The translations under genes and the position numbers were made by a program. A stretch of DNA of 50,657 nt from Eimeria necatrix (lineage: Eukaryota > Apicomplexa > Conoidasida > Eucoccidiorida > Eimeriidae). A model generated the notes under the pieces. The model worked only from the letters and a program-made list of their open reading frames with translations. It was not told where the DNA came from and searched no databases. Where the stretch lies: NCBI RefSeq assembly GCF_000499385.1, contig NW_013655115.1, positions 1-50,657 on the forward strand, given 5' to 3'. This document shows positions 1-11,600 of this stretch, in pieces (position 1 is the stretch's first letter; the number at the start of each line of letters is the position of its first letter).

Positions 1-3000
1 CCATGCTTGACGGGCATACCACAGCCTTTCGCAATGAAAAAGAATTTCAATGCTTCGAAAGTGTTTCACGCCTAATATGTATGACTGGCATTGAAATTGA
101 CGCCACTGAGGATAATCACAAATCTAAACGGTGCGTCGAATACACTGTATGACGAGTTCAGCGATGCAGTCAACAGGTTTATAATAGATTATCAACATCC
201 AGTAATTTAGTAGTGGCCCCGCATATGAGATTTGAAGCTAAACAAGAAGCCTGAAGTGTCCACGTAAGCAACGAAGCAGAGATATCACAGCAAGCAAGCC
301 TTTATATGACACGGCACTGGCAAAATACATGCCCCTGGAAGCGCTGAAAGGTATCATAACGAAACAACTCACTAGCTAGTATTTGTTTGATGGACAGGAC
401 TCAAATACTTCACCGCTGAGCCCTAGCAGGCGTGACGCTGAGGGATCAACTGCTGAACAGGAAAGCAAATGCGAAATAATGAAAGGCGCATCATAGCTTA
501 CAAATCATCTATGACGCTGTGGTGAAGCTGCTCTCCATTTGGACACGAAAACAGTTTGTTCAAGATTTTACAGGCACTACTCTAACAAATGCTATGATGC
601 AGGTTTCGCGCTTTCTCGTGCATGCCTGCAGTGTCAAGCCCTGCTTGGCTACAGCTTATGACTGCCAAATCATATGAATCTGCCCCCCAACGCACCGCCT
701 TAAGCATTCAGCACATAAAACTGTTCTCAGCATCAGGCCTATCATTGCACCATGCATACGACAAACATTGACAGAACAGCTTAAAACATCATGAAATGCT
801 GGTAGATGCATCGTCACCAAAATTTGTTGGGGATCCCATCTCAAAACTCAAGCTGATACTCTGCGGCTTTACTATCCGAAATTTGTCCAGATTGCGTAGG
901 CTGCACGGACGGGTTACAGAAGTAAGTAGCATGCAGTGTGCACAGCTTAGGCTCTGGATAATATAATAATATGCGGGACGCTTGCTTGCATACTTTCATC
1001 AGTAGATTCCCATCACGGCGCCTCACATGACTTTTACGAAACATATTATAAGCTAGGTGGCACTCCACAGTGTACGTTTGCGCTCTTTACACCCATTTAA
1101 AGTCCCCATCCCACATGAATGGCACTGAATTCCCGCCACCACTGGAAACAGTGCAGCCAAAGCAAAAACTACGTTTGCACGATGGAAGGCCGCAGACTGT
1201 AGAAGACGCCAGCAGGGCCGCGAAAAAAAAGGTTACGTTGGTCAATGCTTTAAGTAAAGAAATGCGAGCTATAGGTTTGTGCCCAGTACGGAAAAATATT
1301 TTTGTAGCGGTTGATCTGCTCACCGACAAGCCTGCGGCTCTGACGCTCGCAGACCACGCTAGGCGTTACAGTCGTCGAAGTTGCGTCGCATCACACTACT
1401 GCATCTCAGTTGGTCCTTTCCAAACCTAACGTTGACTAGATTTGTGCGCACAGGTTTGAGCAGTGCGTTTATCAAATGTTGGCTAGTGCTGCATCCAGGA
1501 CTTCGAAAAAGTTACACTGAAAATCGTTTTAAACGAGCTTCAAGCAGGTAAATCACCAAGCAAAATTTCTGGAACATGTACAATGGCTACGCTAATAATA
1601 ATATATAGCCAAGACTAAGCAGATTGGTTCCCTGCAGCCCAGCATGTTGCATACATTTTACTGCCAAGCTGGAACAACAACAGGCAGTGCGTTGTATTGT
1701 TAAAACACGTTCACCGACACATTGGAAAGGCTAGTAAGCAGAAGCTATCTTAACGACAAGAAACCCAAATGGTTTTGCCGAGAGGAGTGGGCGCCATAAC
1801 AGAATCCTCTCCATACATTGAAAAGGAGTTATGCGGCAATTCGAGTGAAGTTCATCTGGTGCTGTAACTCTTCGTAAGAGCAATGTTGAATTATTCCATC
1901 ACTTCGCTCTGCCATCCATTCACAAGTCCACCCTAGTAAATTAAAGCTTGTTCCCTTGCCACAAGCAGCAACAAACACCCTTCTGCATCGTATGTATACT
2001 GCAAATTGCACCGCAGTTGCGCCTAATCTGGAGTGCAGAATGCGGTCTGAAGCCGTGCCACTCATATCTCGCGGCTCACTCTCTAAATCGTCATACCAAA
2101 ATGAAGATGTCGATAATGGCTTGGCCAGGTGCTTCACAATTGAGCGATATGACACTACTGCAAGGTTGGGATAGCGACACACTAAGTGTGAAGCTACACG
2201 CGTTTCAAATGCAAGGGCGCATCTACCTAAACACTCGCCACTAAATGCATTCATCGACCGTCTGTAACCACTCAGCGAATACTTCTTTCATACACAAATC
2301 CCCCTAATGATGGCTGTGGAGCATTTCCTTTTCATGTGGCTCAACTGTCACTTTCGTGAAGACTGAGAAGACGTGCCTATCCCATGCGACATTCACTCCA
2401 TTGGGGCTTGTCTACACTCATCGCCGCAGTCCAAAGTAAGGCAGAAATGCTCTGAGCGCGAGCTGCTGCATAACTCTCCACAAGTGCTGCAAATCGTCAA
2501 AAGACGGCAAGCATGCAACCTTCATCGCAGTTTGCCACAAGCTCTGTTCATCGCCTGCACACGTGCAGATTACGACTCTGTCTCCCCTCAAACAGCATCC
2601 TGGCCTTATCATGGCAATAAGTTTTCAAACGCATTACTTCCAAACTTTCACGCAGCGAAGTGCACTGGCCTTACTGGTGGAGCGGATTTGATAGGTGAGA
2701 AAAGCTGAGATGAGGGAAAAGCAAACGGTCATTTCCCGTAAGTGGAAGCAGCACAGGCGCCTCCTTGAAATGCTTTTTCGATGTAAAAGCAAAATGGCCT
2801 CCGTCTCTCCCGTGCTTTCGGAAGCGCAGTCACCGACAGATAGATCTCTGCTCTAATTCGGAGCCACTGGCACTTCGGCGCATATGTGTTAAACCACTCA
2901 CACTAAAAGTGAGGCCATAGAGGGCAATTAAACACATGACTCAACAATGATTTCTCCGTATAGGTCCATAATTTTTGCCCACGATATCAGTTCGCAGACG

Positions 3001-4007
3001 ATCGGCTGAAGTTCTTAAGCTCACAGCCACGTACTTAATGAATTGGCCAGCATAATTTCCACAATGGCTATTGCTCAGCACCTGCGCAGGACGTAAAATA
3101 AAGTTTTTCCTTCTTTTCGACTTGCTCATTAGCTAAATAAATTTTAAAACCGGACACGCATGCTCTCGTTGCGAGAAATGCTTGGTTGGAATTATGGCAT
3201 TATGGTGTGTACAGTGCGTATTTCAGGTGCAAGGTAGTGTCTCATTCATTGCCGCAATTGATGCCCAGTGCAGATCATAGCTCCAAGCAAATCTCTGCTC
3301 GTAGATCATGAAGTGCACTGATCATAGTGTCCCCAACGTACCGTCTGTGTAACGCGATGTTTCAGCACCAGTCAGCTCCTACCAAAAAGCTCTTGCCTTT
3401 GAACCCTCTCATTGTCACATTTCTGACTCAGTTTCGTTGTGCCGCGAAAACCACCAGGTTATGGCGCCTTGCATTTCGTGATTCACAGGCTTTAGCCCAG
3501 TGAGGACACTAGCAGAAGCGTGCTGTATGATGATGTCCCAAATTGCTGATAAATAAAGAAAAAGGCATAGTGGCCGGTTTGGTCCAGCCTTATTCGATGT
3601 CGCCGCACCTCGCTTGCTTGGCAGCTGTTGCTTACTGCATTCAGTCTATTTACTGAGACTGAAGAAGCAATGGACTCGACGAAGAAAGTTTCTCGCAACA
3701 AATAAGCCTATTCCTTTCGTGAAGGCCCGTTGCTTCAGCAGAAGTAAAGAGGCTGACACACTAAAATTGCTGGCGCGAAAAGGGGAACGGTGGCGAAACT
3801 CTACCGAATTCAGAAGGGCCATAGGCTTCGAAGTACCAGCAAAAGTTTGCTCTGGGTGAAGAAAAGGGGCAGCCTGTTGTACAGCTTGCGCGCTCCATTG
3901 ATCTCGCTCTTGAAGCCAGTCACACAACTAGTGCGCTTTGTTTGGAGACCGAAAAACATGCTCATTGGCAAACTTCTTTCAAGTCATCTGCCAGAACAAA
4001 ATTGTCA
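1..4007. other. repeat-poor stretch without an assignable gene
   Basis: No domain or motif of a known family is recognisable on either strand. The minus strand has a series of open blocks of 60-140 codons (around 3.65-3.93, 2.94-3.13, 2.42-2.61, 1.83-2.25 and 0.84-1.07 kb). Their spacing would suit exons of one gene continuing from the ATG-initiated exon at 4613, but no chain was proved by matched splice phases. Trinucleotide runs typical of the rest of the window are absent here. Confidence 0.4.
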
Positions 4008-4613
4008 TTAGTGAGCGCTGCATATATTTATGTGTATGTAAACGCAGACAATGAGACAGGCACGAACCAGAACGGGCAGTAAAGTGGCCATAGCATAAGG
4101 CAAATGCTGGCCAGCCCTTGAAAGTCCGAAAAATTGCACTCGCACATAATGGAGCCATTTTTTTCTAGATTGGGAATTTTGTCGGTCTTTTAAGTTCAAC
4201 AAAGTTGATGCGTGTGTTCTCTGCATTGCCCGATGTACGGTATCGGGGTCGTTACGGACGTCACATTCGCTTTCGGGTGATGATACTTCGTCGGAGAGTT
4301 TTCTTTTCGTTGCATTCGAGGCCTTTCCTGTTGTTATAGCTCTGAAGCATCTCAGCACCGCGAAAGCCATTGCAAGCGCAGTGAAAAGTACGATCGCTGC
4401 ATGTCTCCGCGGTGGCAGTTCCCCCAGAGTCCCACCAGAGAAGACCGGACTTAGACGTGGTCCAAATACTGGCTCAGAGGGCGAGTCAATTGCTTCAGAA
4501 GGAAGCGGGCTTGACTCGAGCCCAGCAGCATCAAAGAGCCGGAGTGGTCCATCACTCCCAATGGTTCCTACCACCAAGAAACCCAACAGAGGTCCCATCC
4601 AGCGAAGGACCAT
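4008..4613 (-). CDS. putative secreted or type I membrane protein, first exon
   Basis: This 201-codon frame starts with a true ATG. The N-terminus (MVLRWMGPLLGFLVVGTIGS) has the shape of a signal peptide: a basic residue, a hydrophobic core and small residues at the cleavage region. A Ser/Pro/Glu-rich stretch follows, then a second hydrophobic helix near residues 73-91 (AAIVLFTALAMAFAVLRCF), then a basic, Ser-rich tail. The frame may leave the exon at a GTGCGA donor near 4148, so the last part may be intron. No family is recognised. Secreted proteins of this layout are common in coccidian secretory organelles and parasitophorous vacuoles, but no specific role can be claimed. An open frame arising by chance remains possible. 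Confidence 0.4.
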   Translation of the reverse strand: MVLRWMGPLLGFLVVGTIGSDGPLRLFDAAGLESSPLPSEAIDSPSEPVFGPRLSPVFSGGTLGELPPRRHAAIVLFTALAMAFAVLRCFRAITTGKASNATKRKLSDEVSSPESECDVRNDPDTVHRAMQRTHASTLLNLKDRQNSQSRKKWLHYVRVQFFGLSRAGQHLPYAMATLLPVLVRACLIVCVYIHINICSAH

Positions 4614-4629
4614 TTTTACGATAAGTTAA

Positions 4630-7600
4630 TGGACAAAAATGAGCCGAAAAAGGTGAAACTTGGCACAATTCCACCCCTATTGCGCTTGGCGAGGCCGTAG
4701 AACGGATTTCCTTGCGTATTCAAGAACGACAGAGTTCTTTAAGGCCTATCGGGAAGTATAGGGAGAAAAGTCACCAATAGGAGCAATGCAATGCGCTTTT
4801 TGTTGGCCTTTGGCATAATTGGTTCAATTTTGCCGAATTTCAGAAATGGGCGGATTGATGGCCTCGTCCCAAGCCCTTTTCGGCTTCGCTCAACGTCGAT
4901 TCGGCGTTACATGATTTCCACAGGCAATTATTCCGAACAGTCTAATTTAAAATATTTTTTTTAATTTGTGTGATTCTTATTTCTGCCGAAACGTGGCATA
5001 AGATGGAGAAATTCGCTTGTTCAAGACACTGAACAGACAACGCTCCTCCATACTGGAAAAACAGCAGTGCTGAAGTCGTCATTTCTTTCGAATAAAGATG
5101 TGAAAGCGCTTAAATGCTGGAGACTGCAGTTATTTAGGGTGTCTAGTTAGAAAACTTTTTGCTGGAAATTCTAATGCGTCATTGATTGCAGTGGGATATC
5201 TGAAGCATTGTCTCCTTATCTGCAGGACGTTGCGATAGTTTAGCGAAAGCTCAAACCTTATCCACTACCTCCCCACGAAAGGCAGTCCCAGAATTATTTT
5301 TCAACTGTAACGGCGCTTACAATGGGTTAAATGGTCAGGGTGCTGATGGCTAAGCCGTGTGTGTGCAGTGGCGCCGTCGGCAGCGAGTGATGAAAAAGGC
5401 ATTGGCGAACGGGAGAGCCTGTGCAACTGCGCTGGAGCACAGCTCTAACTTCTCTAGGCATTTACCTACAACTGCAGTATCAATCTACTGAGCTGTTCAA
5501 GAGGGAAAGCTTAATTTCCTCGCAAATATTTTTCCGAGCGTGAGAAGGAGCAATGTTTGAGCGGTTGAACGCCCGTCCGAAACTCGCTTGAAAAACATAA
5601 ACGCGTGCCTTCAATAGAGGCAACATCATAGGTCTAATCTTTTTCCGCGCCTAGCTATCGAAATTAGGATATAGACATACGCAAAGGTGCACACAACATC
5701 TTTATGTAGCCTCTCAAATATTGCTCTTTTCAGGGCAGTTGCGAATCTTTGGACAGTTTGTATCAAAGGGGAAAGTCCCTAACAACTGTATCGTCTTAAG
5801 AACGTCAGCGATTACTAAAACTAATGTGCCCGCTTGATTTTTTTTTAGGAAAATCCACAATTGGGTGCAAGGAAATGAACTTTACTTTAACTTTCCACTT
5901 TTGGCTTTTTACAACTTTGGCATGCTACGCTTAACTTCATTCAGAAGCTGCACTTCACACTCATTCCGTAGCGTCTTGCATCTTTCCAGTTGCTGGATCG
6001 TTCCCACCTTCGCCTCCTTGAAATGCTGTCCCGAAGTCTACTGGCCTCTTTTGCTTTCCCCTTGAGATGTACACCTGCGTAACTGGTATTAACTTCCTTT
6101 CTTCTGCAATTTTCTTGTCTCCTTCAAGTGCTGCACTTTATCTTGCACCTTTTAGCTAGTAAAATTGAGGTATCGCTTCTCCCAGGTGACACTTACATCT
6201 TGCCTTTTACATCTTTCGAATGTGGGTGTTCACATATTCGAAATATGGTCTTTCGTCCTCCACATGTCGCATCGTGCACTTCATTTGTTCGATGAGCTAC
6301 CCACTTTTCTCACACTTTTGAGGTGAAGCCGTTCTTCTATAAAATTCCTGCTTCCGAACTTTCCATGTTACTCTACTTTCGACTAATTACGCCTAGGCCA
6401 AAGAGAAGAAAATTTGGCATTTCACATCTATTTTGGTAAAAGGTTTATAACATAATTGATATCCAGTATAATGGGTTATTCTAGTGGGTAAATTATCCTA
6501 AACGGCGTTTTGAACACCCACACCCAGCTTCGCGCCTCCAGTAGATTTCTTACTGACTGCCTCTCACGAATCACTTGACTCACATTGTAGAAGCGGATTG
6601 TCCTCGTAATTTTCAAGGGCCAGCGGGACTTTAACGACTCGAGCGTTAACAAACACACGTTCCTCAGGAAGCCGACGCAAATACTCTTGCCTAGAGGGCG
6701 GCTCTTGCTGTGAGTTCCGAGTATCCGTGCCCCTATGCCTCTGGTGCACCTTAAGCAGTCCCATAAATTCTTCGCGGACAGCTTCCGCAAGAGTCATCGA
6801 CGTCAAATTCCTCGTGGGGATCTCCAAGGGCTAGGATGCGTCGTGTTCGGGTCCCCTAAAACGGTTCGATGTGCATAGGCGACGTGCATCTGACCGCGCT
6901 GCGAGGGCTTTTCTGGGCTCCTTTGGACTCCAGAATTCGTATGCCGCGGAATCTGGAGTACCCATAAGCAACTCGTCGCCTTTCTAGGCAAGCGGTCCGG
7001 TCAGCACTTTGCAGAGATGAATACCTTGTTTATTCTACAGAAAACTCACTCAGTAGGCGCAACCGTCATCCGAGCCCAGCAAGTCTATCCGTCTAGCCAT
7101 ATCAACGTGCAGATCCCGCAAGGACATGAGTGCACTCGTCCTATGTTGAGCACCTATGACTGGCGTATAATGGCCCTATCGGGGTCTCAATGCCGTTTGC
7201 GCAAGCAGCGTGGCTTGTTCGTTCGCTGACTGGGTCATTGCATAGCTCAGCTCAGAGGGGTTATTTTCTAGCCAGATGCAAGCATACCGCTGCCACAGCC
7301 ACGCCATGTTCCGCGTGGCTTTACGAAAATCGATCCTTCTCAGTTTTAAGCGGCGGTAACTCGCTTCTCCTGTGCTAAGACATGCGCCCGCGTTAAGAGA
7401 AGCGACCTCGCGTGCCATCACTGTGCCGCAGCTGCTAAGGGATATCGAATTGTATAAATCCGTACTACCCACTCAGAAACAAAATTCAGAGCATTGCACT
7501 AGTCTCCTTGTGCTGCTTCGTGCGAGGCCCTCTGTACCTAGTTCGTTTTCTAGTTTCTTCTGTAACAATTCGCCCGGATCCAGAAACTGCGGTGACTTGC

Positions 7601-8660
7601 AGTAGGTATAGTGCAAAAGTTGATGTCTAACAACAAGATACTGTGCAGAAACTCGGGCTCATTAATTATATACAAAAGTCGCTAGCGGAGGCTAGCGTGG
7701 ATGCGCCAGGATCACTTACCTCGAGATCGGTCAAATGCGGCGGCCTTACCAGTGGCCAGATTCGATAATTTTATATTCTCCAATCCGCTCACTTTTCCAC
7801 AAGTACAGCCTGTGTTACATTTAGTTGTGTTCAGCGCTTTCGGTCTAATGGGCGACAGCTCCCTGAAGCTCTTCAGGATTCAGGTCGTGACCTGCCTGAT
7901 CCCCAGCATTAGTGGACGCGCTACCATACAACACCACCAGTCTTGTATCACCAAAAATATTTTATGAGGCTTTTCGTCTCGATTGCGCCGTCAGCTTTGT
8001 GCTTAGCTCCAATTTGCTAGCATGCTTAGCGCGCTGGTGGTACCTCAGATACCTGGTGTGGCGCGAACCAGTGCAAATGCAAAATTGCGTCGCGGCTTGG
8101 TCACAAGCATGAAACAGATAAAGTAACTGAGGCTTTTTGATTCCGCATGCCGGTGCCGCGATGCGCAGAAGACCGAACGGGCGCCAGCAGTCATCTCTGC
8201 TTGGAGGCACCGCCAGCTGCATCCTTGCCCGGTATCAGCATCAACCGGGATAGTACGCGAAACTGCGTAGCCCTGAGAAGGAGCACAGCTGTCCGCTTTC
8301 TTTTTTGCATTTGGCCGTGGCCTGCAGGACTGGCTGGGTGAGTCTCACTGCGTGAGTCTTGGCGCATGCATTCGAGAAAGGGCTTGTTGCCGCTCCAAGC
8401 AAGGAAGTACACTGTAATTGGTTATGTCTACTTACAGTTTCACGCACGTAACCAAAAAGGCTTCTTTTTGTCCAGCTGTATTCCGATGCTTCAAATATCC
8501 TGCTATAAACGCGACGTCATTGGACGGAACGGTTCATTCGCCACGAACGGTTGAAGGCGGTGTTACCGGTGACTGTGCAACTCAACTTGGCATGGCTGAC
8601 TTGGGCTTGTTTCATTCACACGAATAGACGCCGCTTGATGTTACTACTACCGCTTCTGAC
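4630..8660. other. repeat-poor stretch, no firm gene
   Basis: Nothing with a recognisable family was found. Apart from the exon-like block at 6.59-6.83 kb, a 98-codon minus frame at 7176-7472 is open and contains a lysine/arginine-rich part, but it has no motif and no supporting splice context. The rest has frequent stops in all frames. Confidence 0.4.
6590..6830 (-). CDS. putative internal exon, unknown protein
   Basis: An open minus-strand block encodes a charged, protein-like sequence containing RQEYLRRLPEERVFVNARVV. It ends at a near-perfect donor (CAAT followed by GTGAGT, near 6586-6591), and AG acceptor candidates lie just upstream near 6830. There is no ATG in the block, so it would have to be internal to a gene. 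No homologous family is recognised. The evidence is only the frame plus a strong donor, and neighbouring exons were not identified. Confidence 0.25.
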
Positions 8661-8667
8661 CAGGACG

Positions 8668-11600
8668 ATGAAAGAAGACCCTGGCCTTCCGGAATATCAG
8701 AACTTAGATGCTCGCGAGGAAGGAGTGCTCGTTTGCTACTGCTCGGTCAAAGGGCTTGTTGCGGTGGCCTCTCGCAGAGTTACTGCTGTTGCTGAGCGCA
8801 GGTAGCTGTACCAGCAACAATACAAGCAGGCTGTAGAACTTTTACAGCACTTGCTGGTGCTAACATCGGCGTGTTTGCCCTATATACTGCGGAAGCAGTT
8901 GACTGCGCTGCTACAGCATCGTCCAGGAGTGACATGTGCAAGAACTTTTGTGTGCCTGACTGTGCATGGAAAGAGGAATTGAGTCTTCGTTGTGCCTGCA
9001 ACGGCTTTCTCGGGCCCTGCAGGTCGATGCTGCCGCAGTTACATACAACGAATGGGGTGTTTTCTTTGCCTAAAAGGCTACTATTGGCCATTGAGCCAAG
9101 AACCATGGAAGCTTTGAAGAAACCCACGACGTCCCTGGGGTTGCATGGACGGATCATCGGCGTCTGTGGAGTGGCCCTTGCTGTAGCTTGTGAGGGTTGC
9201 AAAAAGAAACCTGAGCTTTGTTGGGTGCCCTCAACGCCGTATACAGAACCCTTTAAGGGCTCTAGGGAGGCCCCAGAGATTTGCCGAAGGCCTTCTAAGG
9301 TGCGCGTATCCACGCGTGGAATATATGGAAGCTTTAATGAATACTGTAGCGGAAGGCACTGCTTAACAACATTGTCTTCGAGAAACACAAGACAGATACG
9401 GGCATCGCCGAGAAACCTGCAACGTGCACATTCTTTCAGGCTGCCTGCAACGAGCATTGACGGTCTTTGGGGAACTACTTCGGCAGCTTTTGCTGTCACG
9501 TCATTTGCATCTATGGCTTCAACGAGAGCAGCAGCGTGTCCTACAGATACACGTGGTCCTGCGTTCACAGATAGCCCCAACAGCAGCGCAAACAGCAGTG
9601 CCGACCTCTCCAGTAGTGAAGGCAGTAGTAGTGACGGCAACGTTAGGAGCACCACCAGCAACAAGACGAAAAGAAACAAGAGCGGAGGCAGCAGTTGCAG
9701 CAGCAGTTTTGCTCAGGGGCCGCTAAACATTGTGAGCACGGCTGAGGAGGGCGACATCTTACGGGGCCTGAAGGTACAGCGCCAAAGTGTAAAATGCAGG
9801 GTTTAAGTTTAAAGTAGCAGCGCATACAGACGCTCACTTATTTACTCTTTTGTTGGAGGCTTCAACCACTTGCGTGAGTTTCTTGCCTCGGTGGACTTCG
9901 TGGTCTCTTGTAGTCAAGAACCATAACATGCTTGCTGTGTGTCATTCACATGTTCACCCTCACCGTTTTTCGTTGACTGTATTTCGGGTTTTTCGTGTGT
10001 ATTACTTGCGTTTGACGGAATCCTGCCCCAGTTCGTGGTCTGTCGGTTCCACGTCTTCGTGTTTATCTTTATTTCTTGCCCGTTTTTCCTCTCCATCTGT
10101 GGTGTGCACACGACACTACATCGCTTGCTACAAAGTTGCACGTTTGCTGCTGAAGTCTGCACAGGTCGGCCCTTTGACATGGAAGGGGGAGAGCCGGCTT
10201 CGGCTGTTGCTGCAGCGGTGGGCCTGGGAAGTGAGCGCCCAATTTAGGCGTCTTCTTCCTGGAGCTAAAATCACCGTGCGCCTCGAGGAGCTTAGGCCGC
10301 GCAAAGGCAAGTGCAAAATGGCCTTCTTAGGCACAGATTCGACTGGTAAGAAGTGTCGCCACTACAGGCGCTGCCGCTGCTAGTGTCTACGGTGGTATCG
10401 CGCAAAGTATTTTTGTCATTGCTGCTACTGCGCTCTCTCCCTGCTGGTGCTGGTGTTGTTCCATATGCGGCAAATCGCAATCTTGATCTTAACGTCGCTT
10501 GGTTCGTCTGCTGATAAGGACAATTGTGCGTCTGCTGTTGGTGCTGACGCTTGCTATCTAGTGGCTTTCGTGGCTTATTTTCCGGAGGAATTTCCAAGAA
10601 ATTTTCAGTGAAAGTACACTTTCAACTCGGGCCTATCCTTGCCAAAAACGCTGGTTTTTGCCGTTACGACGTAGGTTCGTGCTGATACTGACGGATTTCC
10701 GAGGCTTAGTGCGTGGGGTTTAGGGTTTGAAGCTCACGCTGTAGAATGCATTAATTTGCTTGCAGCTCCTGGACAGCGAGCATCCCCTTGCCCGCACTTT
10801 CTTGAAGGCTGCGGTGGCTGCCATTTCATCCACCTGGACCTTCTTCATCAACGGAAAGCCAAACAGCAGTTACTGCAGCAGATGCTTCATGAACTGCACC
10901 AGGAGCAGCATCTGCGGTGCCAACAGGAGCAACACCCACAGTGGACATGTCCTGAAGTCATACCGCTCGTGCCATCTTCTTCTGAGATAGAGTATGGAGC
11001 ACACACCGAATGCGCGAGCTGCTCTCACCTTTGTAGCAGCAAAAGCGACACCACAAACAGACACACTGTCTCGCTTAAGGCTTTAGGTATGTGTATTGTT
11101 ACTGCTTTTGCTGAATGCGTAAGGTTCGCTTCGAGGGTAGACTTCCTACTGCACTCAGTCAACGGAAAACCGCGGTTAGGCCTCCCGGCATTTGATGGGA
11201 CCGTCAACATTGTCGACATCCAGAAATGCCTACGAATGCGACGCCCTAGTAGGCCTTCTTGGCACCTGTGCTGCCATTGTTGCTGCTTGTGCTAAAGCTT
11301 CCCGCGGATGTTCTCGTTAGTGTTGATCATTCTACTAGTGCTTTTGTTATTTATGCAACCCTGTGCTTAGGGAGCCATTGCTCTCGCTGCTGTTGTGGGC
11401 TATGGGCTCTGCAGTGAGTGAGGTGTACAGGCAGCTAAGAAAGGGCCTTCTGCCCCTCATGGAAGATCAACGACTGCGAGTGTTGGACCCTCGTTGTGGA
11501 GCGGGAACGCTAAGCGGTCTCACTCTCAGACTTGCGGGTAAGGGACTTCATGCACTGACAAACGAACTGTTTTGTTGCTGCTGGTAATGGTGCTGTTGCA

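Noticed and set aside
8780..9679. 300-codon minus-strand frame rich in Leu/Ala.
   Set aside because: It lies opposite the plus exon that joins in phase to the TRAM-like exon. Its composition follows from reverse-complement CAG/GCA runs.
11371..11537. RVLDPRCGAGTL looked like the SAM-binding motif I placed before the central domain, implying a permuted methyltransferase.
   Set aside because: It fits the central-domain strand of COG2265 proteins (a G-x-L-R-x-L-x-L-R type segment). A better motif I position lies at 12.8 kb, joined in phase to the next SAM strand. The order is therefore canonical.
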